This document shows, piece after piece, positions 15,651 to 23,973 of a DNA stretch of 41,773 nt. The notes under the pieces were generated by a model. The model saw only the letters and a program-made list of their open reading frames with translations. It was not told the DNA's origin and made no database searches. Both the position numbers and the translations under genes were made by a program. This DNA comes from Methylocystis sp. Sn-Cys (GTDB lineage: Bacteria; Pseudomonadota; Alphaproteobacteria; Rhizobiales; Beijerinckiaceae). Within the stretch, counting starts at the first letter, position 1. Each line of letters begins with the position of its first letter. The DNA is taken from positions 1 through 41,773 of the forward strand of contig NZ_JAERVJ010000013.1 in NCBI RefSeq assembly GCF_016745395.1, written 5' to 3'.

Positions 15651-17476
15651 TGTCGCGGCTGCTCGCCGAGCGAAAAGACCAGCAGTGTGCTTCCGCCAAC
15701 CGTATACAGCGGCAAATCCTGCGTCGCACCGGTGAAGCCGAGCGCGCCGTTCCTTACCCGGGGGTCGACTTCCGCATTGGCGACGACACCTGGCCAGCCG
15801 CCGACGCCAGACATGATCGCGACATATTGAACCCCGTCATTTCCGAGATACGTCACGGGCTGCCCAATGAAGCCGGAGGGCCCCCGCATCTGCCACAGGA
15901 CCTTCCCCGTTCGCGCGTCCAGCGCCTTGAACATTCGGTCCATGGTTCCATAGAAGACGACATCGCCGGCGGTCGCGAGCGCTCCTGTCCACACCGGGAA
16001 TGTTTCTGTGATGGACCAGACTTTGCTTCGCTTGGCAGGATCCCACGCCATGAACTCCCCTCTGTACCCGCCGGGGCCTGCATACATGTCGACAATCGCT
16101 CCGACGAAGGGCGTCCCCGCGATGTAGCTGACTTCACTCGTCCGGAAGTTGGCGCAAAGATGCTGATGCGGCACGTAAAGCAGCTTCGTCTTCGGCGACC
16201 AGGCGGTCGGCTGCCAGTCCTTCGCCCCCGGCGGCGCCGGACAGATGTTCTCCACCGTCTTGCCGAGTGCCGGCTGCTTCGCCTCGACAGGCTTGATGCG
16301 TCCCGTATCGAGATCGACGCCCGCATAGACATTGACAGTGTCATAGGCGTCGGCGGAGAGGACTTCTCCAGAAGTGCGGTCAATGACATACATGTAGCCG
16401 TTGCGGCCGGGGTGGATCAGCGCCCTGCGTGACGCACTGCCAATATCGAGATCGACCAGCACATTCTCATTGATCTCGTCGTGGTCCCAAAGATCGTGCG
16501 GGCTTGCCTGATAAGCCCAGCTCGCCATGCCTGTGTCGGCGTTCCGCGCGAAGATCGTGCTGGTCCAAAGATTATCGCCCTCACGCTGATTGGCGTTCCA
16601 AGGCCCGGGATTGCCTGAGCCGTAATAAACGAGATTCAGATCGGGGTCGTATGATAACCATCCCCAGACCGTGCCGCCTCCCATGCGCCAGCGATCCGCA
16701 GGCCAGCTCTTCACGCCGAGATCCTTGCCCTTCATCCAGTCGTAAAACGGCTTGAAATCCGCGCCAATCAGCACATCGGCATCCGGCCCGGTCGAAAAGG
16801 CGCGCCACGCGATCCTGCCGTCGCTTTGATCGAGCGCCGTCAACCAGCCGCGCACACCCATTTCGCCGCCGCTGTTGCCGGCGAAAACTTTTCCTTTCAC
16901 GGCGAGCGGAGCCATGGTGATTGTCTCGCCGAGATTGATGTCGCCGATTTTCGTGACCCAAAGCTCTTTGCCGCTCGACGCGTCGATCGCAACCACGTGA
17001 TCGTCGAGCGTGTTCAGGAATATCTTGCCATTGTCGTAAGCAAGGCCGCGGCTCACCACATCGCAGCACGCAACGCCCTTTGCTGCTGGATCGGGCTTTG
17101 GCGCGTAGGACCATTTCAGTTCGCCACTGGTGGCGTCCAGCGCGTAAACCTGATTGGGGTTCGGCCCGTCGTAAGGCGAGACGACATACATCATGCCGTC
17201 AATAACGAGCGGCGCGGCCTCCTGGCCGCGATTTGCGCCGACGGAAAAGGACCAGGAAAGTTTAAGCTGCGAGACGTTATCAACCGTGATCTGATCGAGC
17301 GCGCTGTAGCGCGTATTCGCGTAATCTCGCGCCGCCATCGGCCAGTTTCTGGCGTCAGTGGCGAGATCGGCAAGCCTTTTGTTCGGCGGCGCCTGCTGCG
17401 CCGTCACTTGTGAGGCGCCTGCCGCGACCAGGCAAATAGCAAGCTGGAACGTCATCAAAAGGGATGGTTTTCGCAT
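15647..17476 (-). CDS. PQQ-dependent alcohol dehydrogenase, lanthanide type
   Basis: A 609-residue periplasmic quinoprotein of the methanol/ethanol dehydrogenase family: signal peptide about 1-26, then an eight-bladed propeller with repeated W-docking motifs (LDATSGELKWSY, IDASSGKELW, LDARTGKVLW). The vicinal disulfide over PQQ is C137-C138 (ACCDVVSRG). Metal ligands are E205 (GGEMGVRG), N289 (GSGNPGPWN) and D331. Two residues on is D333 (LWDHDE), the extra Asp that marks lanthanide-dependent enzymes (XoxF, ExaF, PedH); calcium-type MxaF has Ala there. The N289-D331 spacing of 42 equals that of MxaF. It is the first gene of an operon ending in a dedicated terminal oxidase. The genes order and a XoxJ-like partner favour an XoxF-like role, but substrate (methanol or longer alcohols) cannot be read from sequence. 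Confidence 0.93.
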   Translation of the reverse strand: MRKPSLLMTFQLAICLVAAGASQVTAQQAPPNKRLADLATDARNWPMAARDYANTRYSALDQITVDNVSQLKLSWSFSVGANRGQEAAPLVIDGMMYVVSPYDGPNPNQVYALDATSGELKWSYAPKPDPAAKGVACCDVVSRGLAYDNGKIFLNTLDDHVVAIDASSGKELWVTKIGDINLGETITMAPLAVKGKVFAGNSGGEMGVRGWLTALDQSDGRIAWRAFSTGPDADVLIGADFKPFYDWMKGKDLGVKSWPADRWRMGGGTVWGWLSYDPDLNLVYYGSGNPGPWNANQREGDNLWTSTIFARNADTGMASWAYQASPHDLWDHDEINENVLVDLDIGSASRRALIHPGRNGYMYVIDRTSGEVLSADAYDTVNVYAGVDLDTGRIKPVEAKQPALGKTVENICPAPPGAKDWQPTAWSPKTKLLYVPHQHLCANFRTSEVSYIAGTPFVGAIVDMYAGPGGYRGEFMAWDPAKRSKVWSITETFPVWTGALATAGDVVFYGTMDRMFKALDARTGKVLWQMRGPSGFIGQPVTYLGNDGVQYVAIMSGVGGWPGVVANAEVDPRVRNGALGFTGATQDLPLYTVGGSTLLVFSLGEQPRQ

Positions 17477-17707
17477 CCTTCAAACTCGCGCTGGAAACAA
17501 CAGAGCCTCCTGGAGGGCGACAATCTAGTTAGGGTGGCGGCGCGCGACCAACAACCGTGGCCGAACGGTAAGCGGCGCGATGCAGGATCCGTTCGGCGAA
17601 GGTTTGCTTTCGCGCCCATCGAGGACGAGCGCGTTCAATACGGGAATGCCGCCACTCGCCTGAATTTATGCGGGCCCCATATTTCTGCGGCGTCTCGAGG
17701 ATAAGGG
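17477..17707. promoter_or_regulatory. divergent promoter region between the two oxidation operons
   Basis: About 300 bases separate the minus-strand alcohol dehydrogenase operon from the plus-strand triheme cytochrome operon. Both promoters must lie here. I see no convincing sigma70 -35/-10 pair or clear palindromic operator by eye. Shared control of the two operons is plausible from the arrangement but not shown. Confidence 0.45.
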
Positions 17708-17776
17708 ATGAATGGAACGGCTACGCTGATGAAAGACTTTCCGAACATCAGTTATCTTTCGGCGGCGTCCTTCTGA
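17708..17776 (+). CDS. possible 22-residue leader peptide
   Basis: ATG 17708 follows AGGATAAGGG and opens a 22-codon frame (MNGTATLMKDFPNISYLSAA, then SF) that ends in TGA at 17774-17776, one base before the ATG of the cytochrome gene. The cytochrome has no good ribosome-binding site of its own, so translational coupling through this leader is plausible. It is not PqqA: the conserved Glu...Tyr pair is absent. Confidence 0.3.
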   Translation: MNGTATLMKDFPNISYLSAASF

Positions 17777-17777
17777 T

Positions 17778-18893
17778 ATGGCGTCCGCCGCCAAACGATG
17801 CGTGATGGCGTTCTTCGGCGTCGCGTTATCCATAGTGCTCGCCTTTCTTTTGTTCGCCGCGTCTGGGCTCTACGATGTTGCGGCAAGCAGAATGCATTGG
17901 AAGTTGACACGCGAATTTTTGGCTTTTGGCCTGCGCAGAGCGGTTGCAACGCATAGTCGCAACATTTCAGCGCCCAAGCTCGACGACATGAACCTGATCG
18001 TGCTCGGCGCCGGTCATTTCGAGGATGGCTGCGCGCCCTGCCACGGCGCCCCTGGTCGACCGAGCAATCCAATTGCCGAGCGCATGCTCCCGAACCCTCC
18101 CCATCTTGGCGCCGTGGTCTCCAGCTGGAGTCCAGAGGAGCTATTCTGGATCGTGAAGCACGGACTGAAATACACCGGTATGCCGGCTTGGGCTGCGACG
18201 GCGCGGGACGATGATGTGTGGTCCGTGGTTGCGTTCCTGCGCAAGCTGCCCGAGACAAGTCCCGACCGATATCGTTTGCTGGCGACCGGCGGAACAGGCA
18301 GGTCAGATCAGATCATCGCTCTCGGCGCAGCGAGCCCTAAGAGCGAGGATCTCGCGAACTGCACGGGATGTCATGGGCGCACTGGCCTTGGCAGCGCGCT
18401 AGTCCCCCGTCTTGCTGGGCAACCTCAAGGCTATCTAGAGCAATCCCTGCACGACTTCACGTCGGGGCTCCGCCAGAGCGGCGTGATGCAGCCCATCGCG
18501 GCGACGCTCGATACCGAGACGCTGAAGGCGATCTGCGCCCACTTTTCGAAGCTTGAGCCGTCGCGCGCAAAGGTGCCGATGGCGGAAGACGGCGCAATCG
18601 GCCGGGGGCTCGAAATTGCAACGCGAGGCGTAGCAGAGACGAACGTCCCCGCCTGCCGCATTTGTCACAGTGAGACGGCTTCGCCGAACGTTCCGAGACT
18701 CGATGGCCAGTATGCCCTTTACATCGAAGAACAGCTCAAACTTTGGCGGAGGGGATTGCGGCGCCAGTCCGGCAACGCCACTGTCATGCGGATTATCGCC
18801 TCACGCTTGAGCGAGGCGCAAGCGAAAGACGTCGCCGCTTATTTCGAGAACGCGACGCGTTTCGAGCCGTCTTCGCCGCTGGCGAAGCGATAG
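17778..18893 (+). CDS. membrane-anchored triheme cytochrome c
   Basis: A 371-residue protein with an N-terminal membrane segment (VMAFFGVALSIVLAFLLFAASG, about 9-32) and three class I heme sites: CAPCH (about residue 89), CTGCH (about 197) and CRICH (about 296). Candidate Met ligands lie in TGMPAW, GVMQPI and ATVMRI. This is the organisation of the cytochrome subunits of flavoprotein gluconate or alcohol dehydrogenases, which pass electrons to quinone or cytochromes in the periplasm. The small and large subunits of such an enzyme are encoded four genes on in the same direction. The start is ATG 17778, directly after the stop of a possible leader peptide. Confidence 0.88.
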   Translation: MASAAKRCVMAFFGVALSIVLAFLLFAASGLYDVAASRMHWKLTREFLAFGLRRAVATHSRNISAPKLDDMNLIVLGAGHFEDGCAPCHGAPGRPSNPIAERMLPNPPHLGAVVSSWSPEELFWIVKHGLKYTGMPAWAATARDDDVWSVVAFLRKLPETSPDRYRLLATGGTGRSDQIIALGAASPKSEDLANCTGCHGRTGLGSALVPRLAGQPQGYLEQSLHDFTSGLRQSGVMQPIAATLDTETLKAICAHFSKLEPSRAKVPMAEDGAIGRGLEIATRGVAETNVPACRICHSETASPNVPRLDGQYALYIEEQLKLWRRGLRRQSGNATVMRIIASRLSEAQAKDVAAYFENATRFEPSSPLAKR

Positions 18894-19006
18894 CGACGCG
18901 TTGCCTCGAACAATGAGGCAAGCTTTTGGCTTTCGTATTGAGGAACGCGCCGACCCGCCATCCGTTGATCTAAAAGCCGATGCGCGTACTTCGGAGCGCC
19001 GCCGTC

Positions 19007-20794
19007 ATGAGCAACACCGTTGGGGACTTCTTCGTCCATCGCCTCTACGAATGGGGAGTGCGGCGGATCTTCGGCTATCCGGGCGACGGCATCAATGGCG
19101 TGCTCGGCGCATTGCAACGCTCGTCTGAAAAAATCGAGTTCGTGCAAGTACGTCACGAGGAGATGGCGGCGTTTATGGCGTCCGCACATGCGAAGTTCAC
19201 GGGGGAACTTGGCGTTTGCCTGTCGACCGGCGGCCCGGGCGCGTCGCATCTGATCACCGGGCTCTATGACGCGAAATGTGACCATATGCCTGTCCTCGCC
19301 ATCGCCGGCCAGGCGCCGCGTACAGCTCGTGGCGCTCATTATCAGCAGGAGCTCAACCTCGATCGCATGTTCTCGGACGTCGCCGCTTTCGTGCAGGAAG
19401 CGGAGACGCCCTCGCAAGTGCGTATGCTCGTCGACCGCGCGATCCGCATCTCCAAGGCGCAGAGCGCCGTGTCGGTTATCGTTCTGCCGGCCGACTTGCA
19501 GGATTTCGATTATGAGGAGCCGCCACGCAAGCATGGCTCGGTGAAGACGGGGGTCGGCTATTCGCGTCCGACGATCCTTCCCGGCGACGATGACATCAGG
19601 CGCGCCGCCGATGTGCTGAACGCTGGCGACAAAGTGGCGATGCTGGTCGGCGCCGGCGCTCTACATGCGAGAGATGAAGTCTGCGCCGTCGCCGATCGTT
19701 TGCAGGCGGGCCTCGCAAAAGCGCTGCTGGGCAAGGCGGTGGCGCCTGACACGCTCCCCTGGGTGACAGGCTCGATCGGACTTCTCGGCACCAAGCCGAG
19801 CTACGACATGATGATGGAGTGCGATACCCTGTTGATGGTGGGCTCCGGATTTCCCTACTCGGAATTCCTGCCTCGCGAAGGGCGGGCGCGTGGCGTGCAG
19901 ATCGATGTCGACGCATCGATGCTCAGCATGCGCTACCCAATGGAGGTGAACCTGCACGGCGACGCCGCCGCGACTCTCCGGGCGCTGATTCCGCATCTCG
20001 AGGATAGGAGCGATACGCGCTGGCGCGACAGGATCGCGAGCGGCGTCTCCGACTGGTGGACGCTTCTGGAGCAGCGCGCGTTTGCGCCGGCCAACCCGGT
20101 GAACCCGCAACGGGTCGTCTGGGAACTGTCGCCACAGCTTCCTGACGACGCCATCATCACATGCGACTCGGGCTCATGCGCCAACTGGTATGCGCGAGAC
20201 ATGAAAATCAGGGGCAAGATGATGTGTTCGCTATCCGGCGGTCTCGCCTCGATGGGGGCCGCTGTGCCTTACGCGATCGCAGCGAAATTCGCGCATCCCG
20301 CGCGGCCGGTCGTAGCGCTCGTCGGCGACGGCGCGATGCAAATGAATAACATGGCTGAGCTGATCACCGTCAGCAAATATTGGCGCGACTGGGCAAGTCC
20401 GAAATGGATATGCTGCGTTTTCAACAATGAGGACCTCAATCAGGTCACCTGGGAGCAGCGGGTGATGCAGGGGAATCCGAAATTCGAGGCGACGCAGAAT
20501 ATTCCGGATGTTCCTTATCACCGCTTCGCCGATTTGATCGGGCTGAAAGGGATTTTCGTTGACAACCCCGAATCCCTCGCGGAAGCGTGGCAGGAGGCCT
20601 TCTATTCCGAGCGGCCAGTCGTGCTCGAAGTTAAGACCGATCCCGAGGTGCCGCCGCTTCCCGCGCATATCTCCTTCGAGCAGGCGCGCAATTTCGCGGC
20701 GACGCTCTTCAAGGGCGATCCTGAGGAGGGCGCGCTCATCGCCGGCGCGGCAAGGCAGGTTCTCGCGCCCATCCTGCCCCGGGAGAAAGAATGA
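19007..20794 (+). CDS. thiamine-diphosphate enzyme, pyruvate oxidase/acetolactate synthase-like
   Basis: A 595-residue ThDP enzyme with the three usual domains. The PYR domain has FGYPGDGINGVLGAL and the catalytic Glu in VRHEEMAAFMASAHAK; the middle domain has MLVGAGALHA; the PP domain has the metal/ThDP motif GDGAMQMNNMAEL with a downstream Asn in FNNEDLNQVTWEQR. The overall pattern is closer to PoxB-type pyruvate oxidases than to acetolactate synthases, but the substrate is not certain. ATG 19007 is chosen over 18980 because a GGAG site lies about eight bases before it and the family usually starts near VGDFFVHRLYEWG. It overlaps the next gene by 4 bases (ATGA). Its place inside a flavoprotein-cytochrome operon is odd. 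Confidence 0.85.
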   Translation: MSNTVGDFFVHRLYEWGVRRIFGYPGDGINGVLGALQRSSEKIEFVQVRHEEMAAFMASAHAKFTGELGVCLSTGGPGASHLITGLYDAKCDHMPVLAIAGQAPRTARGAHYQQELNLDRMFSDVAAFVQEAETPSQVRMLVDRAIRISKAQSAVSVIVLPADLQDFDYEEPPRKHGSVKTGVGYSRPTILPGDDDIRRAADVLNAGDKVAMLVGAGALHARDEVCAVADRLQAGLAKALLGKAVAPDTLPWVTGSIGLLGTKPSYDMMMECDTLLMVGSGFPYSEFLPREGRARGVQIDVDASMLSMRYPMEVNLHGDAAATLRALIPHLEDRSDTRWRDRIASGVSDWWTLLEQRAFAPANPVNPQRVVWELSPQLPDDAIITCDSGSCANWYARDMKIRGKMMCSLSGGLASMGAAVPYAIAAKFAHPARPVVALVGDGAMQMNNMAELITVSKYWRDWASPKWICCVFNNEDLNQVTWEQRVMQGNPKFEATQNIPDVPYHRFADLIGLKGIFVDNPESLAEAWQEAFYSERPVVLEVKTDPEVPPLPAHISFEQARNFAATLFKGDPEEGALIAGAARQVLAPILPREKE

Positions 20795-21735
20795 ATACCG
20801 GACCGGTCGCTGCGTCGCTGGGCGCTCTTGTATTTGGCGCCGTTGGTGGAGTCGCGCTCCGGGTTGTCGCCGAGGCGGGGCGGAACGCCAGGAAATCCGA
20901 CATCGCGGTCCATCCCGCACGGCTGACCCACAGCTCGGCCGCCCTGCTTGCCGTTTCTGTGCTCTCGGACAGCGCGCTCGGGCATTATCGCGGGAGCTTC
21001 GAGAATCCCGGCATGTTCGCGCCGTCGATCAGTTCGACGCTGACGCTCTACGCCGGCGCAGACGGGGCGATGAATGCGTCTGCGGCAAGACGCAGTTTCA
21101 GGCGAGGGTCCTTCGCGCTTTCGGTTGGCGTCGGCGTCATGGGGCTTGGATTCCATGTCTATAACGTCTTTCGCAGACCCGGCGGACTCACCTGGCTCAA
21201 CCTGTTCTACGGAGCTCCTGTGGGGGCGCCGGCCGCGCTGGCCGTCAGCGGACTCGTGGGCCTCGCGGCGGAACGCATTTCCGAACAAAAGGCGCGCGAG
21301 CCGACGCTTTTCGGATTGTCCGCCGGGCGCGTTCTCGCGGCGCTAAGCGGTCTCGCCCTGGCGGGGACAGTGGTGGAGGCGGCGCTGTTTCACTTCCGGG
21401 GCGCGTTCCAGAACCCCTTCATGTGGGCGCCCGTCACATTGCCGCCCGTTGCGTCCGCTCTCATGGCGAAAGCAACTGTCGAGCGGCCGGCGCTAACGCA
21501 TAGCTTCACGAGGGCGTGGCTGTGGATGACGGCCGCGCTGGGCTTCATCGGGGTTGGTTTTCACGCTTATGGCGTCTCGCGCGCCATGGGCGGATGGCGC
21601 AACTGGAGCCAGAACCTCATTGACGGCCCGCCATTGCCGGCGCCGCCGAGCTTTTCCGCTCTTGCGCTCACAGGGCTTGCGGCGCTGTCGCTGATCGAGA
21701 CGGAAGCGAATGCCAGAGATCGCCAAACAGCATGA
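20791..21735 (+). CDS. eight-helix membrane protein with an internal duplication, unknown function
   Basis: A 314-residue polytopic membrane protein that I do not recognise. It appears built from two related halves: ALLAVSVLSDSALGHYRGSFENPGMFAPS and AGTVVEAALFHFRGAFQNPFMWAPV share the H-(Y/F)-R-G-(S/A)-F-(E/Q)-NP-(G/F)-M-(F/W)-AP pattern, and each half is followed by a GFH(V/A)Y(N/G)V helix and a segment with a Pro-rich loop (LFYGAPVGAPA; LIDGPPLPAPP). The conserved His/Arg pair in each half could bind a heme or quinone. It overlaps the ThDP gene by 4 bases and the next gene by 26 bases, so it is part of the operon. Possibly the membrane anchor of the flavoprotein. Confidence 0.75.
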   Translation: MNTGPVAASLGALVFGAVGGVALRVVAEAGRNARKSDIAVHPARLTHSSAALLAVSVLSDSALGHYRGSFENPGMFAPSISSTLTLYAGADGAMNASAARRSFRRGSFALSVGVGVMGLGFHVYNVFRRPGGLTWLNLFYGAPVGAPAALAVSGLVGLAAERISEQKAREPTLFGLSAGRVLAALSGLALAGTVVEAALFHFRGAFQNPFMWAPVTLPPVASALMAKATVERPALTHSFTRAWLWMTAALGFIGVGFHAYGVSRAMGGWRNWSQNLIDGPPLPAPPSFSALALTGLAALSLIETEANARDRQTA

Positions 21736-22333
21736 TGTCGCATCGCCCTACGCGGGCTATGACGTCCTTGCGAAATGGAACACGCCGTCCTTCGACGATG
21801 TGACGCGCGACGCGCTGACTCGCCGACTGAACGAGACGCCGCCCCGACGCTTCTTGTCGCCGAAGGAGTTGTCGCTCCTCGAAGCGGTCGTCGTACGCGT
21901 CGCGCCGCCGCTGCCTGGATTAAGCCCTTCACTCATAGCCCTCTGGATCGACGACCGCCTGTCTCGAAATCTTGGCGAGGGCTTTCGCGGCGAGGAAGCG
22001 CTCCCTTGGTCGCAGATGTGGCGTTACGGCCTCGCCGCCATCGACGGCGAAGCGAGACGCCTATTTTCCGCGTCCTTCGTCGAACTGGACGGCGGCGGGA
22101 GGGACGCGACGCTCCGTGTGGTTCAGGCCGGCAATGTGAACCCTGAGCTTTGGCGCCGTGTTGGCGCTGAGAGCTTTTTTACGGACACGTTGCTGAAGAC
22201 AGTCGCCGGTCTTGCTTACGCGCATCCTTCCGCCTGGAACGATATCGGCTTCGGCGGTCCGGCGAGCCCGCGTGGATATGTGCGCCTCGGCTTCGGTACG
22301 CGCGACCCCTGGGAGGCGAAGGAGCTGCGATGA
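21710..22333 (+). CDS. gluconate 2-dehydrogenase subunit 3-like protein
   Basis: A 207-residue member of the gluconate 2-dehydrogenase subunit 3 family, the small chaperone-like partner of GMC flavoprotein dehydrogenases. The family start is seen at RRFLSPKELSLLEAVVVRVAPP; further on come ALIDDRL-like ALWIDDRLSRNLGEGF and the C-terminal AYAHPSAWNDIGFGGPASPRGY. In the classical three-subunit enzymes this subunit carries a Tat signal that exports itself and the flavoprotein. None is visible here: the first 40 residues are hydrophilic and the RRFL lies within the domain. Start ATG 21710 has a GGAAG site. The stop overlaps the GMC start (ATGA), consistent with a complex. Confidence 0.85.
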   Translation: MPEIAKQHDVASPYAGYDVLAKWNTPSFDDVTRDALTRRLNETPPRRFLSPKELSLLEAVVVRVAPPLPGLSPSLIALWIDDRLSRNLGEGFRGEEALPWSQMWRYGLAAIDGEARRLFSASFVELDGGGRDATLRVVQAGNVNPELWRRVGAESFFTDTLLKTVAGLAYAHPSAWNDIGFGGPASPRGYVRLGFGTRDPWEAKELR

Positions 22334-23973
22334 ACGAAGAAGCGCCGCGCGCAAAGCATGGGCGTGCGCCGGACGTTTTCGCACGGAGCGGCTGGATCCC
22401 AATGCGCGAATATGCCGAATCCGAGCCGGTCGACTTCGTGATCGTCGGCGCGGGGGCGGGCGGCGCCACGCTCGGCTGCCGTCTTGCTGAGAACGGCTTC
22501 TCCGTCGTCATCTTTGAGGCCGGGCCTTTCTGGCGACCGCTCGACGACTTCGTCTCCGACGAACTCTCGCAGCAGAATCTATATTGGGTCGACGATCGCA
22601 TTACCGCGGGCGACGACCCGATCGCGCTTGGCGGCAATAATTCGGGACGTGGCGTCGGCGGCTCGACGGTTCACTACAGCATGATCGCTCTGCGCTTCCG
22701 CCCGGATTGGTTCAAGTCGCGCAGCCGCCTCGGCTATGGCTTCGACTGGCCGATCTCCTATGAAGAGATCGCGCCTTTTTACGAGGAGGCCGAGGAGGCG
22801 CTGAAGGTCGCTGGACCGGTGAATTACCCCTGGGGGCCGCCGCGCCGTCGCTATCCCTATCGACCGCATGAGGTGAACGCCGCGGGTCTCGTGCTTGCGC
22901 GCGGCGCTGAAAAGCTCGGCGTGCCATGGGCCGCGACTCCGTTGACGACTGTGTCGGCGCCGCGCGGCAAATCTCCGCCCTGTGTCTATCGCGGCTTCTG
23001 CAATTATGGCTGCTCCACCAACGCCAAGCAGAGCGCATTGACGGTATGGATTCCACGGGCGTTGAAAGCAGGGGCGGAGGTGCGTGATCTCGCCATGGTC
23101 GGGCGCATCGAAGTCGACGCGCACGGCCGGGCCACGGGCGTCACTTATTTTCGCGAAGGCGCGTGGCGTTTCCAGCGTGCGCGCAACGTGGCCGTTGCCG
23201 GTTATGCGATCGAAACGCCGCGACTGCTGCTCAATTCCGCTTGTCCGCTTTTCCCTGACGGCCTCGCCAACAGTTCGGGACTCGTCGGCACGCATCTGAC
23301 CACGCATGCCGGCCCTGGCGCCTGGGCGACTTTCGATGAAGAAATCCGCTGGTACAAGGGGCCGCCCAACATGGCGGTGACGGAGCACTGGAACTATACG
23401 GACGACGGAAAGGATTTCGTCGGCGGCTACGCCTTCATGAGTCAGGGCCCGCTACCCATGGCCTGGGCGCAAACGCTCGCGACATCGCGCGGTCTGTGGG
23501 GCGAGGCGCTCCGCGACGAAATGCGGAAATACAATCATGTCGCCGGCTTTGTGCCTGTCGGCGAGACGGAGCCACGTCTACAGAACTGCGTTTCGCTCGC
23601 GGACGAGACCGACCAGTTTGGATTGAAGATTCCGAAGGTGACCTTCTCTTACTCGGAGAACGACAAGCGCTTGCAGCGGCATGCCGTGCGTTTCATGAGT
23701 GAAATGCTTGCCGCCGCTGGCGGTTATGACATCTGGACAAATTACAAGGACACGAGTCATCTGCTCGGCACATGCCGCATGGGCGACGACTCTCGCACAA
23801 GTGTTGTGAACAGCGACGGGCGCAGTTGGGACATACCGAATTTGTGGATATGCGACGGTTCGCTGTTTCCGACCTGCGGCGGCGTCAATCCGTCGCTCAC
23901 CATCCAGGCGCTTGCCTGCCGCGCCGCGGACCGGATTTCACGCCTGGCGCCGTCAGGACAACTCAGCGGGTAA
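22330..23973 (+). CDS. GMC-family FAD dehydrogenase, large subunit
   Basis: A 547-residue glucose-methanol-choline flavoprotein. FAD-binding GAGAGGATLGCRLAE (about 36-52) and EAGPFWRP; GGNNSGRGVGGSTVHY for the flavin; a Cys-rich CVYRGFCNYGCSTNAKQS (about 216-233) typical of the sugar/sorbitol dehydrogenase branch; catalytic His in TSHLLGTCRMG and Asn in GGVNPSLTIQ. Such enzymes oxidise sugar or polyol alcohols and pass electrons to a multiheme cytochrome, here probably the triheme protein at 17778. No signal peptide or Tat motif is seen. Strong AAGGAG site before ATG 22330. The gene ends tail-to-tail with the FMN dehydrogenase gene, overlapping it by 11 bases. Confidence 0.9.
   Translation: MNEEAPRAKHGRAPDVFARSGWIPMREYAESEPVDFVIVGAGAGGATLGCRLAENGFSVVIFEAGPFWRPLDDFVSDELSQQNLYWVDDRITAGDDPIALGGNNSGRGVGGSTVHYSMIALRFRPDWFKSRSRLGYGFDWPISYEEIAPFYEEAEEALKVAGPVNYPWGPPRRRYPYRPHEVNAAGLVLARGAEKLGVPWAATPLTTVSAPRGKSPPCVYRGFCNYGCSTNAKQSALTVWIPRALKAGAEVRDLAMVGRIEVDAHGRATGVTYFREGAWRFQRARNVAVAGYAIETPRLLLNSACPLFPDGLANSSGLVGTHLTTHAGPGAWATFDEEIRWYKGPPNMAVTEHWNYTDDGKDFVGGYAFMSQGPLPMAWAQTLATSRGLWGEALRDEMRKYNHVAGFVPVGETEPRLQNCVSLADETDQFGLKIPKVTFSYSENDKRLQRHAVRFMSEMLAAAGGYDIWTNYKDTSHLLGTCRMGDDSRTSVVNSDGRSWDIPNLWICDGSLFPTCGGVNPSLTIQALACRAADRISRLAPSGQLSG

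Noticed and set aside
17708-17776. Short peptide upstream of the cytochrome as a PqqA-like precursor
   Set aside because: PqqA needs a conserved Glu and Tyr three residues apart; this peptide has no Glu, and no pqqB-E genes are present in the window.
19007-20794. Assigning the ThDP enzyme as a true acetolactate synthase
   Set aside because: No regulatory subunit gene is nearby and the C-terminal region resembles pyruvate oxidase-type enzymes more; substrate left open.
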